NCBI RefSeq assembly: GCF_049897565.1
Contig: NZ_JAFCWM010000027.1
Coordinates: forward strand, 1-64,000
DNA length: 64,000 bases
Direction of reading: 5' to 3'
DNA from: JAFCUW01 sp049897565
Lineage (GTDB): Bacteria > Pseudomonadota > Gammaproteobacteria > Burkholderiales > Burkholderiaceae_D
The stretch's first letter is position 1. Every line of letters begins with the position of its first letter. Shown here piece after piece: positions 33,604 through 41,673 of this stretch. Under the pieces are notes generated by a model. The model was not told the DNA's origin. It did no database searches and saw only the letters and a list, made by a program, of their open reading frames with translations. Position numbers and translations under genes: made by a program.

Positions 33604-34584
33604 ATGACTTCTCCCCACGTCGCCGTAATCGGCGCCGGCATTGCCGGCTTGTCGTGCGCCGCCTCGTTGCAGCAGGGGGGAATTCGCGTGAGCGTATTCG
33701 ACAAGAGCCGCGGCCCCGCCGGGCGCATGAGCACCCGGCGCGGCGATGACTGGCAGTGCGACCATGGCGCGCAGTACTTCACCGCGCGCGACGCGGCGTT
33801 CCGCGCTGAAGTGGCGCACTGGGAGCGGGCCGGCGTGGCGGCGCAGTGGCATCCGCGCATGCGCCGCTTCGACGCCGACGGCACCAGCAGTGGCATCAGC
33901 GGCGCCACCGAGCGCTTTGTCGGCGCGCCGCGCATGACTGCGCCGGCGGCATGGCTTGCATCGAACCTGGCTCTGTACACCAGCATGGAGATCAGCGCGG
34001 TGCGGCGTGAAGACGCCGGCTGGCGCCTGCACACAACGGGCGCCGGAGCGCTCGATCGCAACTATGACGCGGTGGTGCTGGCGGTGCCGGCGCCGCAGGC
34101 CGCGCCGCTGCTGCGCGACATCGCGCCGGAGCAGGCGGTGCTGGCCGCCGCGACGCCAATGGAAGGCTGCTGGTCGATGATGCTGCAGTACGCGGCGCCG
34201 CTGACCCTGGACTTCGACGCCGCCTTCATCAACCGCGGTCCGCTGCGCTGGGTCGCGCGCGACAGCGGCAAGCCTGGCCGCGGCGGCGCCGAATGCTGGC
34301 TGCTGCACGCCAGCGCCGCGTGGAGCGAGGCGCATCTCGAGCTCGACGCCGGCAGCGTCGCCGCGCTGCTGCTGCCGGCGTTCGCCGAACTGGGCCCGCC
34401 GGCGCCGCAACGCTGGAGCGCGCACCGCTGGCGCTACGCCAGCACGCCAAGGCCACGCCGCGAAGTCTGTATCTGGGAAGCCGCGCAAGGGCTGGGTCTG
34501 TGCGGCGACTGGCTCAATGGCGGCACCGTGGAAGCTGCGTGGCTGAGCGGGCGCGCACTGGCGCAGCGCATCGCCGCGGGCTAG
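33604..34584 (+). CDS. FAD-dependent amine oxidase-like (renalase-type) oxidoreductase
   Basis: 326 residues. Starts with the dinucleotide motif VAVIGAGIAGLSCAASLQQ, followed by VFDKSRGPAGRMSTRR and HGAQYFTARD, and ends with GLCGDWLNGGTVEAAWLSGRALAQRI, all typical of the small NAD(P)/FAD-binding renalase-like family. These flavoproteins oxidise isomeric NAD(P)H or unknown amines. Often found with photolyase, TIGR02450 and MerR/LitR-type genes in light-response clusters, which matches this locus. Third gene of the MerR operon, convergent with the SDR gene 6 bases away. Confidence 0.8.
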   Translation: MTSPHVAVIGAGIAGLSCAASLQQGGIRVSVFDKSRGPAGRMSTRRGDDWQCDHGAQYFTARDAAFRAEVAHWERAGVAAQWHPRMRRFDADGTSSGISGATERFVGAPRMTAPAAWLASNLALYTSMEISAVRREDAGWRLHTTGAGALDRNYDAVVLAVPAPQAAPLLRDIAPEQAVLAAATPMEGCWSMMLQYAAPLTLDFDAAFINRGPLRWVARDSGKPGRGGAECWLLHASAAWSEAHLELDAGSVAALLLPAFAELGPPAPQRWSAHRWRYASTPRPRREVCIWEAAQGLGLCGDWLNGGTVEAAWLSGRALAQRIAAG

Positions 34585-34590
34585 GCCGCC

Positions 34591-35289
34591 CTACCAGGGC
34601 AGTTCGGCGCCGTTGTACGATCTGAACGAGCCGCTGTCGGCGGGCGTCAGCGCATCGAGCACGCGCAGCATGTCGCCGGCGGCGTCGTGCGCCGGGCGCC
34701 CGATGGTCTCGCCGCGAAACGGCCGTGACAGGCGCGAGTTGACGGTGCCAGGATGCAGCGCGACCAGCACGCTGTTCTTCCGGTCGCGCGCCACTTCGAT
34801 GGCCGCCGTCCTGACCAGCATATTGAGCGCCGCCTTCGATGCGCGGTAGCTGTACCAGCCGCCCAGCCGATTGTCGCCGATGCTGCCTACTTTTGCCGAC
34901 AGCATGGCCATGATGGCGCGTTCGCCGTCGAGCAGCGGCGCGAAATGACGCAGCAGCAGCGCCGGGCCGAAGGTGTTTGCCTCGAAGGTCGCGCGCATCT
35001 GCATGGGATTGAGGTCGGCGAGCCGCTTCTCCGGCATGAATGCATCGGTATGCAGGATGCCGGCGGCGTTGATGATCAGGTGATAGCGCGGGCCGGCCGC
35101 CAGTGTTTTCGCCGCCTTTGCGACGCTGCCGTCGTCGTCGAAATCGAGGCGAGGGGACGAGTGCCGGTGCAGACCCTGCACCGAGGCGCAGCGTGGCGAT
35201 TGTCGCAGCAGGTCGACGAAGGCCGTGCCAATCGTGCCGGATGCTCCTATTACCAATGCGTGAAACTGGTCGGGCAGGCTGTCCATCAT
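34591..35289 (-). CDS. short-chain dehydrogenase (CsgA/C-factor-like)
   Basis: 232 residues. Nucleotide-binding loop ALVIGASGTIGTAFVDLL (a G-A-S-G-T-I-G variant), active-site Ser in MLSAKVGSIGD, and Y-x-x-x-K in WYSYRASKAALN, all in place; NAAGILHT corresponds to the NNAG motif with an alteration of the first Asn. Similar single SDRs of the C-factor type occur in light-stress clusters with photolyase and FAD oxidase genes. Substrate unknown. It has an Met-Met start at 35289. It lies downstream of the fasciclin gene on the same strand, but a terminator separates them. Confidence 0.85.
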   Translation of the reverse strand: MMDSLPDQFHALVIGASGTIGTAFVDLLRQSPRCASVQGLHRHSSPRLDFDDDGSVAKAAKTLAAGPRYHLIINAAGILHTDAFMPEKRLADLNPMQMRATFEANTFGPALLLRHFAPLLDGERAIMAMLSAKVGSIGDNRLGGWYSYRASKAALNMLVRTAAIEVARDRKNSVLVALHPGTVNSRLSRPFRGETIGRPAHDAAGDMLRVLDALTPADSGSFRSYNGAELPW

Positions 35290-35323
35290 GATGGTCTGTT
35301 CCGTGTGCGTGTTCGGTTGGAAC

Positions 35324-35355
35324 GAAAAAACGCCAACGGCGACGTTGGCGTTGCG
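35324..35355 (-). terminator. Rho-independent terminator of the fasciclin gene
   Basis: ACGCCAAC (35330-35337) and GTTGGCGT (35344-35351) form an 8-bp stem with a 6-base loop; on the minus strand it is followed by six T. Confidence 0.9.
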
Positions 35356-35378
35356 TGGTCTGCGCAGGCGCAGGCGCC

Positions 35379-35837
35379 TTACATCTTCGGCATCAGCACG
35401 GTGTCGATGACGTGGATCACGCCATTGTCAGCGGCGATGTCGGTCTTGGTGACGTGCGCTTTGTCGACCATCACTTTGCCGCCCTTGGCCTTGACAGTGA
35501 CGGAGCTGCCTTCGACCGTCGCAACCATGCCTGGCTTGACGTCGGCTGCCATGACTTTGCCAGATACGACGTGGTAGGTCAGCACTTTGGTCAGTGCGGC
35601 CTTGTCTTTCAGCAAGGCGGCCAATTTGGCCTTTGGGATCTTGGCGAAGGCTGCGTCGGTCGGCGCGAACACGGTAAATGGACCTGGGCCCTTCAGCGTG
35701 TCGACCAGGCCAGCTGCCTCGACTGCCGTTACCAGCGTGTTGAAGGTGCCGGCCGATTTTGCGGTATCGACGATGTCGGCTGCACTTGCCGAGCCAAACG
35801 CCATTGTCATTGCTGCTGCGATAAGAAATTTCTTCAT
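35379..35837 (-). CDS. secreted fasciclin-domain protein
   Basis: 152 residues from ATG 35837, preceded by CAGGAGCTCACA. Signal peptide MKKFLIAAAMTMAFGSASAA, then one FAS1 domain: IVDTAKSAGTFNTLVTAVEAAGL, the H1 motif FTVFAPTDAAFAKIP, TYHVVSGKV and the H2-like end GVIHVIDTVLMP. FAS1 proteins are extracellular or periplasmic adhesion or pigment-binding proteins; single-domain forms are common in bacteria and frequently placed in light/singlet-oxygen regulons. Its upstream region has two 11-bp GGTTCA repeats identical in layout to those before the MerR gene. Confidence 0.9.
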   Translation of the reverse strand: MKKFLIAAAMTMAFGSASAADIVDTAKSAGTFNTLVTAVEAAGLVDTLKGPGPFTVFAPTDAAFAKIPKAKLAALLKDKAALTKVLTYHVVSGKVMAADVKPGMVATVEGSSVTVKAKGGKVMVDKAHVTKTDIAADNGVIHVIDTVLMPKM

Positions 35838-35911
35838 TGTGAGCTCCTGTAGTTGAACCGACGCACATGCGAGGTTTCGGACGGTTGTCACGAGGCGCGG
35901 TATCAAGTAAG

Positions 35912-35974
35912 CCTGTTGAACCGCTAGTGAACCGAATGAGGATGATATTATCCACCGCGCTCGGTATTGTCCAA
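35912..35974 (-). promoter_or_regulatory. promoter and 11-bp repeat operator of the fasciclin gene
   Basis: On the minus strand TTGGAC (35974-35969), an 18-base spacer and TAATAT (35950-35945) are followed after 11 bases by GGTTCACTAGC (35933-35923) and GGTTCAACAGG (35922-35912). The layout copies that of the MerR promoter: -10 box, 11 bases, then two repeats in 11-bp phase. Confidence 0.65.
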
Positions 35975-36003
35975 CAGGATTCAATTGAGATATCGCTAAT
36001 AGC

Positions 36004-36047
36004 GGTTCAACATAGGTTCATCGTTGTTTGGGGCCAGGTTCAATGCC
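36004..36047 (+). promoter_or_regulatory. orphan array of four 11-bp repeat units
   Basis: GGTTCAACATA (36004), GGTTCATCGTT (36015), a degenerate unit (36026) and GGTTCAATGCC (36037) follow in exact 11-bp phase on the plus strand, divergent from the fasciclin operator. No convincing gene follows, only scar sequence, so this is probably the operator of a lost target gene. Confidence 0.6.
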
Positions 36048-36201
36048 TCACGTTCGAACAGGCGCAGCAAGCATCGACGCCGACGCCCGAGGTGCGCGCC
36101 GACGTGACTGCGCCCAAGCGGCCGGCGAGCTCGACATCACGGAAGTGTCGGCTTCCTTCCCCTGCTAACAGCAGTTACAACTGGCTGAACCTGCGTTAAT
36201 G

Positions 36202-36388
36202 TCATGCCGCGTCGGCCGCTTCGCGCTTGCGGCGGGTGGTGATGCTCTCACGGTTCAGCCCACAGTTGTCAATATCGAAATCATCGATGATGACGAAGGT
36301 CGTGGCGGGGTCTTGTTCTGCACTCGGCTGAGCTGCCGGGCGCGACAGCGTTGACGCGCACGTTCGAACTGGCCATCTCAATCGCGAG
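36202..36388 (-). pseudogene. gene fragments, including an SDR-like piece
   Basis: Two overlapping minus-strand frames can be read. One gives LAIEMASSNVRVNAVAPGSS, which matches the NxRVNAVAPG block of short-chain dehydrogenases. The other gives a frame ending TTFVIIDDFDIDNCGLNRES and RRKREAADAA then TGA (36204-36202), which looks like a protein C-terminus I cannot name. Neither has a start codon or full domain. The region is flanked by the GGGTCAGACC repeat, so it appears to be a rearrangement scar. Confidence 0.35.
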
Positions 36389-36390
36389 GC

Positions 36391-36475
36391 CCCGGGTCAG
36401 ACCTTGAATTACGGGGATTGGTTGAGGGCGGCGAATCCGGGGTCTGACCCAGAATGAAAAACCGGGTCAGCCCCC
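36391..36475. repeat. GGGTCTGACCC repeat, copy 2 (composite)
   Basis: CCGGGTCAGACC (36392-36403), GGGGTCTGACCC (36439-36450) and CCGGGTCAGCCCCC (36462-36475) lie together. The last two reproduce the arrangement of the copy at 10795. The array ends directly at the msrA stop. Confidence 0.65.
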
Positions 36476-36481
36476 TGCTGC

Positions 36482-36994
36482 CTAAGCCTGGTTGCGCTTT
36501 GGCAGCACCCATCCCTGCCGGATAAAGTGGCAGGTGTAACCGTCCGGATTGCGTTCGAGGTAATCCTGGTGTTCCGGCTCGGCTTCCCAGAACGGGCCGG
36601 CCGCAACGATTTCGGTGACTGCCTTGCCAGGCCACAGGCCAGCAGCGTCGACGTCGGCGACGGTATCTTCGGCAACGCGCTTTTGCGCATCGCTCAGATA
36701 ATAGATGCCTGAGCGGTAGCTGGTGCCACGATCGTTGCCCTGGCGGTTTTCGGTGCTCGGGTCGTGGATCTGGAAGAAAAATTCCAGGATGGCCCGATAG
36801 CTCGTCTTGCTTGGGTCGAAGGTGACCTCGAGCGCCTCGGCATGGGTGCCGTGGTTGCGGTAGGTGGCGTTGGGCACATCGCCGCCGGAATAGCCGACGC
36901 GCGTTTTCAGTACGCCCTGCAAGCGGCGCACCAGGTCTTCCATACCCCAGAAGCAGCCGCCGGCCAGGATCGCGGTTTCAGTTTGCATTGTCAT
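36482..36994 (-). CDS. msrA: peptide methionine sulfoxide reductase MsrA
   Basis: 170 residues. The active-site motif GGCFWGMEDL is at residues 12-21 with the nucleophilic Cys; FEVTFDP-type sequence (EALEVTFDPSK), FFQIHDPSTENRQGNDRGTSYRSGIYY and the C-terminal region are typical. MsrA reduces the S-epimer of methionine sulfoxide in proteins or free, using thioredoxin; only the first Cys and one later Cys (YTCHF) are present. Fits the oxidative/light-stress theme. The gene runs against the photolyase gene with a 94-base divergent spacer. Confidence 0.95.
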   Translation of the reverse strand: MTMQTETAILAGGCFWGMEDLVRRLQGVLKTRVGYSGGDVPNATYRNHGTHAEALEVTFDPSKTSYRAILEFFFQIHDPSTENRQGNDRGTSYRSGIYYLSDAQKRVAEDTVADVDAAGLWPGKAVTEIVAAGPFWEAEPEHQDYLERNPDGYTCHFIRQGWVLPKRNQA

Positions 36995-37088
36995 TGGTAA
37001 CCTTTCTCAATCGTTAATCGTTGCCATCGGCAAGTCTACCGCTTGTCCGGCCTATCTGCTTTACAATCGACGAATCGAGGTAGCGAGC

Positions 37089-38660
37089 ATGACGGCACAA
37101 ATGACAATGACGACGACAGAACGCACGGCAGTGCATACCATCAGGCTGATCCTGGGCGACCAGCTCAATGTGCGCCATCGCTGGTTCAGCGAGACCGACG
37201 ACGCCATCACCTATGTGCTGATGGAAGTGCGGCAGGAAACCGATTACGTCCATCATCACGCGCAAAAGATCCTGGCGATTTTCGCGGCGATGCGCGACAT
37301 GGCGCGGCAGTTGCGCGAGGCCGGCCACAAGGTCGATTACCTGGCCATCGATGATCCTCGCAACCTGCAAGCGATTCCCGCCAATATCGACGCATTGATG
37401 ATGCAGCACAAAGCTGCTGCGTTCGAGTACCAGGCGCCGGATGAATGGCGCCTCGATGAACAGCTGTATCAGCACGGCCGTTGCAAGCAGGGCCCGTGGC
37501 TGATGGTCGACAGCGACCATTTTTATACGACGCGCAACCAGGTCGCGGATATCTTCGCCGCGCGCAAGCAATGGTTGATGGAGTTCTTTTACCGCCAGAT
37601 GCGCGTGGAGCACCAGGTATTGATGGAATCTGCCCGGCAGCCGATCGGCGGGCAGTGGAACTACGATCACGACAACCGCAAACCCTGGCGTGGCGTGCCC
37701 GCCGAGCCGCGCGATCCACGCACTTTGCATGACCATTCGGCGCTATGGAAAACGATCGTCGACGCCGGCGTGAAAAGCTTCGGCAATCCGCAGTCCGATC
37801 GACTCGCATGGGCGCTTAACCGCGACGAGGCGCTGCAACAACTCGACGCGTTCATCGATGGCGCGTTGCCGCACTTTGGGGACTTCCAGGATGCGATGAG
37901 CGCGAATGCCTGGCGGCTGTTTCATTCACTGTTGTCGTTTGCGCTGAACGTCAAGTTGCTGAACCCGCGTGAAGTGGTGGCCAGGGCGGAGGCGGCGTAC
38001 CACGCCGGCCATGCGCCGCTTGCCGCCGTCGAAGGCTTCATCCGGCAGATACTGGGCTGGCGCGAATACGTGCGCGGCGTGTATTGGGCGAACATGCCCG
38101 GCTACGCCGAAAAGAATTATTTTGGCCATGCGCGCCCGCTGCCGCGCTGGTTCTGGGACGGCAAAACCAAGATGAATTGCCTGTCGCGGTCAATCACGCA
38201 ATCGCTCGAACAGGCCCATGCACATCACATCCAGCGCCTGATGGTGATCGGGAATTTTGCGCTGCTCGCCGGCCTGGATCCGGCCGAGGTTCACCAGTGG
38301 TATCTCGGCATATATATCGATGCTTTCGAATGGGTGGAGCTGCCCAATACCGTCGGCATGAGCCAGTTCGCCGACGGCGGCCTACTGGCCACCAAGCCGT
38401 ATGTCTCCAGCGCCGCCTACATCGACCGCATGAGCGACTATTGCAAAGGCTGTCACTACGATAAAAAAGCGCGCGTTGGCGAGCGTGCCTGTCCGTTTAA
38501 TGCGCTGTACTGGGATTTCTATCAGCGCAATACGGCGACCCTGGCCCGGAACCCGCGTATCGGCATGGCCTATAGGCAGCTGGAGAAAATGGATGCAACG
38601 GCGATTGCGCAATTCCAAGAGCGGGCGCGCGAGCTGTTGCAGGATCTCGATTCGCTGTAG
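37089..38660 (+). CDS. phrB: FeS-containing (6-4)-type photolyase / CryPro cryptochrome
   Basis: 523 residues from ATG 37089. It belongs to the deoxyribodipyrimidine photolyase-related (DPRP, PF04244) group, the bacterial FeS-BCP family that includes Agrobacterium PhrB and Rhodobacter CryB. N-terminal Rossmann part begins IRLILGDQLNVRHRWF; the C-terminal FAD domain has GWREYVRGVYWANMPGY and WYLGIYIDAFEWVELPN. Four cysteines expected to bind the [4Fe-4S] cluster are visible: one in KMNCLSRS and three in CKGCHYDKKARVGERAC. It repairs UV-induced (6-4) photoproducts with light or acts as a photoreceptor. Close to a MerR regulator, TIGR02450, an FAD oxidase and fasciclin genes, though no 11-bp repeat was found before this gene. 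Confidence 0.9.
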   Translation: MTAQMTMTTTERTAVHTIRLILGDQLNVRHRWFSETDDAITYVLMEVRQETDYVHHHAQKILAIFAAMRDMARQLREAGHKVDYLAIDDPRNLQAIPANIDALMMQHKAAAFEYQAPDEWRLDEQLYQHGRCKQGPWLMVDSDHFYTTRNQVADIFAARKQWLMEFFYRQMRVEHQVLMESARQPIGGQWNYDHDNRKPWRGVPAEPRDPRTLHDHSALWKTIVDAGVKSFGNPQSDRLAWALNRDEALQQLDAFIDGALPHFGDFQDAMSANAWRLFHSLLSFALNVKLLNPREVVARAEAAYHAGHAPLAAVEGFIRQILGWREYVRGVYWANMPGYAEKNYFGHARPLPRWFWDGKTKMNCLSRSITQSLEQAHAHHIQRLMVIGNFALLAGLDPAEVHQWYLGIYIDAFEWVELPNTVGMSQFADGGLLATKPYVSSAAYIDRMSDYCKGCHYDKKARVGERACPFNALYWDFYQRNTATLARNPRIGMAYRQLEKMDATAIAQFQERARELLQDLDSL

Positions 38661-38684
38661 CGCTGGCCCGCGCCGGATTGCTTG

Positions 38685-39338
38685 CTACCTCTGGAGCGGG
38701 GCTGGCGCCGCCGCGTTCATTCTGCCGATCATGCCGCGTTCTTCCGCACGCAAGGTCAGCACCGACACGCCGCTGGCGGTCACCGCAACGGTGTGCTCGA
38801 ACTGTGCGGACAGCGAGCCGTCGCGCGTGACCACCGTCCAGCCGTCATCTTCCGTTCTGACGCTGCGCCCGCCGTGATTGAGCATCGGTTCGATGGTGAA
38901 TACCATGCCTTCGCGTAGCGGCAGACCGGTTCCACGCTTGCCGAAATGCAGCGCCTGCGGTTCTTCATGCATTTCGCGGCCGATGCCGTGGCCACAGTAT
39001 TCGCGCACGACCGAATAGCCGTTGCGCTTGGCGTGGCCCTCGATGGCCGCGCCGATGTCGCCCATGCGGGCGCCGGCACGCACGGCGCGGATGCCTTTCC
39101 ACATGGCTTCGTAGGTGGTCTGGACCAGGCGCCTGGCGGCCAGGTCGACGTCGCCGACAAGATACGTTTTGCTCGAATCGGCGATAAAGCCGTTCTTTTC
39201 CAGCGTGATGTCGAAGTTGACGATGTCGCCGCCCTTCAGCACTTTGGTGGGCGATGGTACGCCGTGGCAGACCTCGTCGTTGATCGACGAATTCAACACG
39301 AAACCATAATCGTATTGGCCCTGCGCGGCGCCATCCAT
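38685..39338 (-). pseudogene. map: type I methionine aminopeptidase, N-terminally truncated
   Basis: 217 residues from ATG 39338. The sequence starts at FVLNSSINDEVCHGVPSP, equivalent to about residue 70 of E. coli MAP. All five metal ligands remain: Asp in VNFDITLEK, Asp in FIADSSKTYL, His in YCGHGIGREMHEEP, Glu in MVFTIEPML and Glu in QFEHTVAV, as does the substrate His in VCHGVP. About 70 N-terminal residues forming part of the fold are missing; upstream the frame meets TAG within 12 bases. Likely non-functional or an extra copy; an intact map is expected elsewhere. Confidence 0.7.
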
Positions 39339-39373
39339 TTGTTCGACCGACTATTTTTTGACAGGAGAGCATC

Positions 39374-39541
39374 ATGGAAAACGAACAAGATGAGCAGCCG
39401 AAGTCCGAGGCCGACGGTCAGGCGCCGCAGCAGCCGGCGCAACAGGTATCGCGCCAAGGCGAAGCAGCACCGTGGCGTGCGCGCCACGTTTGCGCGTTGC
39501 GAAATGGCTACGGCGCGCTGTCTTTATGCGTGCCGCTATAG
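39374..39541 (+). CDS. hypothetical small hydrophilic protein
   Basis: 55 codons from ATG 39374, preceded by AGGAGAGCATC, one of the better ribosome binding sites nearby. The product is Glu/Gln/Pro-rich at first (MENEQDEQPKSEADGQ) and Arg/Cys-containing later. I recognise no family. It is too short for confidence and may be a remnant between the truncated map gene and the next decayed gene. Confidence 0.35.
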   Translation: MENEQDEQPKSEADGQAPQQPAQQVSRQGEAAPWRARHVCALRNGYGALSLCVPL

Positions 39542-39681
39542 ACTCAGCCTTCGACTTATGCCATTGATATTATTGATTTTTCCCTCTGACTTACGATACT
39601 TGCCGGCGCCAGACCCGGGCCGTGTTGAAGTCGCCAGAAACGGTGTCGGCGTGAAGAGTCCTCCGGCAACCCTAAACCCTA

Positions 39682-39930
39682 TTGGAGATCAGCAACGAAC
39701 AAGCAACTAAAGGTATTACTCGGCGCCCAATCGTTGCAGCCATGTTCGGTGCATCCGCAGCGCAGGCGCAATCGACCAGCACGAGCAGTCAAGGCAGCAC
39801 CGGCGGCATGCAGGCAAGCGACCAGAGCACCGGGAGCGATACGACCACAAAGTCCAAGAGCAAGCAGAAAAAGCAGAAGAAGCACCGCTCCTCGTCCGGC
39901 GCCAGTTCAGTCGCTGGCGGTCGGGCATAA
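39682..39930 (+). pseudogene. small secreted Ser/Lys-rich protein with lost start and frameshift
   Basis: The C-terminal part MFGASAAQAQSTSTSSQGS, Gln/Ser/Gly-rich middle and a Lys-rich end (KSKSKQKKQKKHRSSSG) form an apparent exported protein. The signal peptide is broken: a frame with NKQLKVLLGA (39696-39725) leads into it only if one base is removed near 39726, and the codon where its ATG should be (after TTGGAGATCAGCA) is ACG. In the present frame a TTG at 39682 gives a non-signal start. Interpreted as a decayed secreted protein; role unknown. Confidence 0.5.
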
Positions 39931-39978
39931 CACTGCCAGTCCGGAACAAGCTGCAAATAGCGTTTGCAAAAGAGAAGA

Positions 39979-40944
39979 TCAATCCACCGTCACGCCGGCG
40001 TCTCTTACCACCTTGCCCAGCTTGACCGATTCGGAACGCATCAGCGCGCCGAATGCCTCCGGCGTGCCGCCGACGACCGGCGTGCCCAGCTCTTCCCACT
40101 TTTGCTTGAACGCCGGGTCGGCGAAGATGTCGTTGAGAGCCTGGTTCAGCTTGGCGATGATCGGCTTCGGCGTGCCGGCCGGCACCACGATGCCGTGCCA
40201 GCCGGTGACGTCGTAGCCGGGGACGCCGGCTTCGGCCAGGGTCGGCACGTCCGGCAGGGTCGGGCTGCGGGTCGCCGTGGTGACGGCGATGGCGCGCAGC
40301 TTGCCGGTCTTGATGTACTGCACCGAACTGCCGAGGATGTCGAACATCACCTTGACGTGGCCGCCGATCACATCGTTGAGCGCGGGGCCGGCGCCCTTGT
40401 AAGGCACGTGCTGCAGCTTTGCGCCGATCGCAGTATTGAACAGTTCACCGGCCAGGTGCTGCGGCGTACCGTTTCCGGCAGACGCAAAGCTCAGCGTGTC
40501 GGGCTTGTCCCTGGCCATCGCGATGAATTGCTTGACGGTGGTCACGTTCACGGAAGGATGCACTTCCAGCACCAGCGGGAACGCCGAGATCTGGATGATG
40601 GGCGCAAAATCTTTTTCCGGATCGAATGGAATTGTTTTGTACAAGGTCTTGTTGACCGCCATCGGGCCGCTGGCGGCGAGCAACATCGTATAGCCGTCGG
40701 CCGGCGACTTGGCCACCATGCCGGTGCCGATGTTGCCGCCGGCGCCGCCGCGGTTGTCGATGATGATCGGCGTATTGAGTTTTGCCTGCAGCGGCGCCTG
40801 GAGCAGGCGCGCCATCGCGTCGGTCGGGCCGCCCGGCGGGTAGGGCACGATGAACTTGATCGGCCTTGACGGATAAACATCGGCGGCGCTGACGGCGAAC
40901 ACCTGGGCCATTAGCATTGATGCGAGGATCGCCTTCTTGAACAT
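39979..40944 (-). CDS. Bug-family TTT substrate-binding protein
   Basis: 321 residues. Signal peptide ends at VFAVSAAD; family blocks are IKFIVPYPPGGPTDAMARL, IIDNRGGAGGNIGTGMV, SFASAGNGTPQHLAGELF and LPDVPTLAEAGVPG. A periplasmic receptor for a carboxylate-like solute. It follows the Asp/Glu racemase-like and 3-hydroxyacyl-CoA-type dehydrogenase genes on the same strand and the divergent LysR, so it is probably the uptake receptor of that catabolic cluster. No TctAB membrane genes are present. Confidence 0.9.
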   Translation of the reverse strand: MFKKAILASMLMAQVFAVSAADVYPSRPIKFIVPYPPGGPTDAMARLLQAPLQAKLNTPIIIDNRGGAGGNIGTGMVAKSPADGYTMLLAASGPMAVNKTLYKTIPFDPEKDFAPIIQISAFPLVLEVHPSVNVTTVKQFIAMARDKPDTLSFASAGNGTPQHLAGELFNTAIGAKLQHVPYKGAGPALNDVIGGHVKVMFDILGSSVQYIKTGKLRAIAVTTATRSPTLPDVPTLAEAGVPGYDVTGWHGIVVPAGTPKPIIAKLNQALNDIFADPAFKQKWEELGTPVVGGTPEAFGALMRSESVKLGKVVRDAGVTVD

Positions 40945-40990
40945 GCTTCGTCTCCTTGGTTTTTTTAGGGTGGGGTGAGAGGTATTCGGT

Positions 40991-41644
40991 TCAACAAGGC
41001 TGGCCGGACAGGCGGCGCTTCAACGCCAGCACGGCGCTGTGCACCGTTGACAGTACCGGTTTGCCGCTGGCGCGCGCGCAGGCGCCGTGCGCGCGCGCCA
41101 TGCTGAACTGCGCCAGCGCGATCGTGTTGCAGCCGGCTTCGCCCAACAGCCGGGCCTGTTCGGCGATCAGCGCGTCGTGCTGCGATGCATCGCCCCGGTT
41201 CAGCGCGTCGAGCGCGCCAGCGGCCAGCGCATGGCGCACCTCGATATCGGCCGGGAACTCGGCTGGCATCGATTCCAGCGTCGGTCCGAAGGTGGCGATC
41301 AGCCCGACAGGGCCGGTGGCCTGTTGCGCGTCGGCGATCATCGCCTCGTTCGGCTTGAGCACCGGGATGTGCGGATAGCGCCGGGCCACCGCGTCGATGC
41401 AGGAGCCGAACGCCGAGCAGGTGAACAGGATGGCCTGGGCGCCGGTGCCGACCGCATAGGCGGCCAGGTCCTCGAAGCGCCGGTGCATGGCGGCGTCGAG
41501 GCCATGGCCGGAGCTTGCCAGGTCGGCCGACAAGGAGTCGTCGAGCAGGTTCATCAGGGTCGCTTCGGGCCAGTCGCTGCCCATGACGGCGTTGATCGGG
41601 TCCACCGAATGGCTCAGTGCGTGTATCAGTGCAATGCGTGGCAT
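40991..41644 (-). CDS. aspartate/glutamate racemase family protein
   Basis: 217 residues from ATG 41644. Two Cys characteristic of the superfamily (Asp/Glu and hydantoin racemases, maleate isomerase, arylmalonate decarboxylase) are in ILFTCSAFGS and EAGCNTIALAQFSM; GPVGLIATFGPTLESM is the domain-2 glycine-rich start. These enzymes use the two Cys as acid and base at carbon alpha to a carboxylate. Located between a dehydrogenase and a Bug receptor gene under a LysR gene, so it probably racemises or decarboxylates the imported substrate. The exact reaction cannot be assigned. Confidence 0.8.
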   Translation of the reverse strand: MPRIALIHALSHSVDPINAVMGSDWPEATLMNLLDDSLSADLASSGHGLDAAMHRRFEDLAAYAVGTGAQAILFTCSAFGSCIDAVARRYPHIPVLKPNEAMIADAQQATGPVGLIATFGPTLESMPAEFPADIEVRHALAAGALDALNRGDASQHDALIAEQARLLGEAGCNTIALAQFSMARAHGACARASGKPVLSTVHSAVLALKRRLSGQPC

Positions 41645-41673
41645 GTGTCGCTCAGAAGAAAGAAGGGTGGTGC

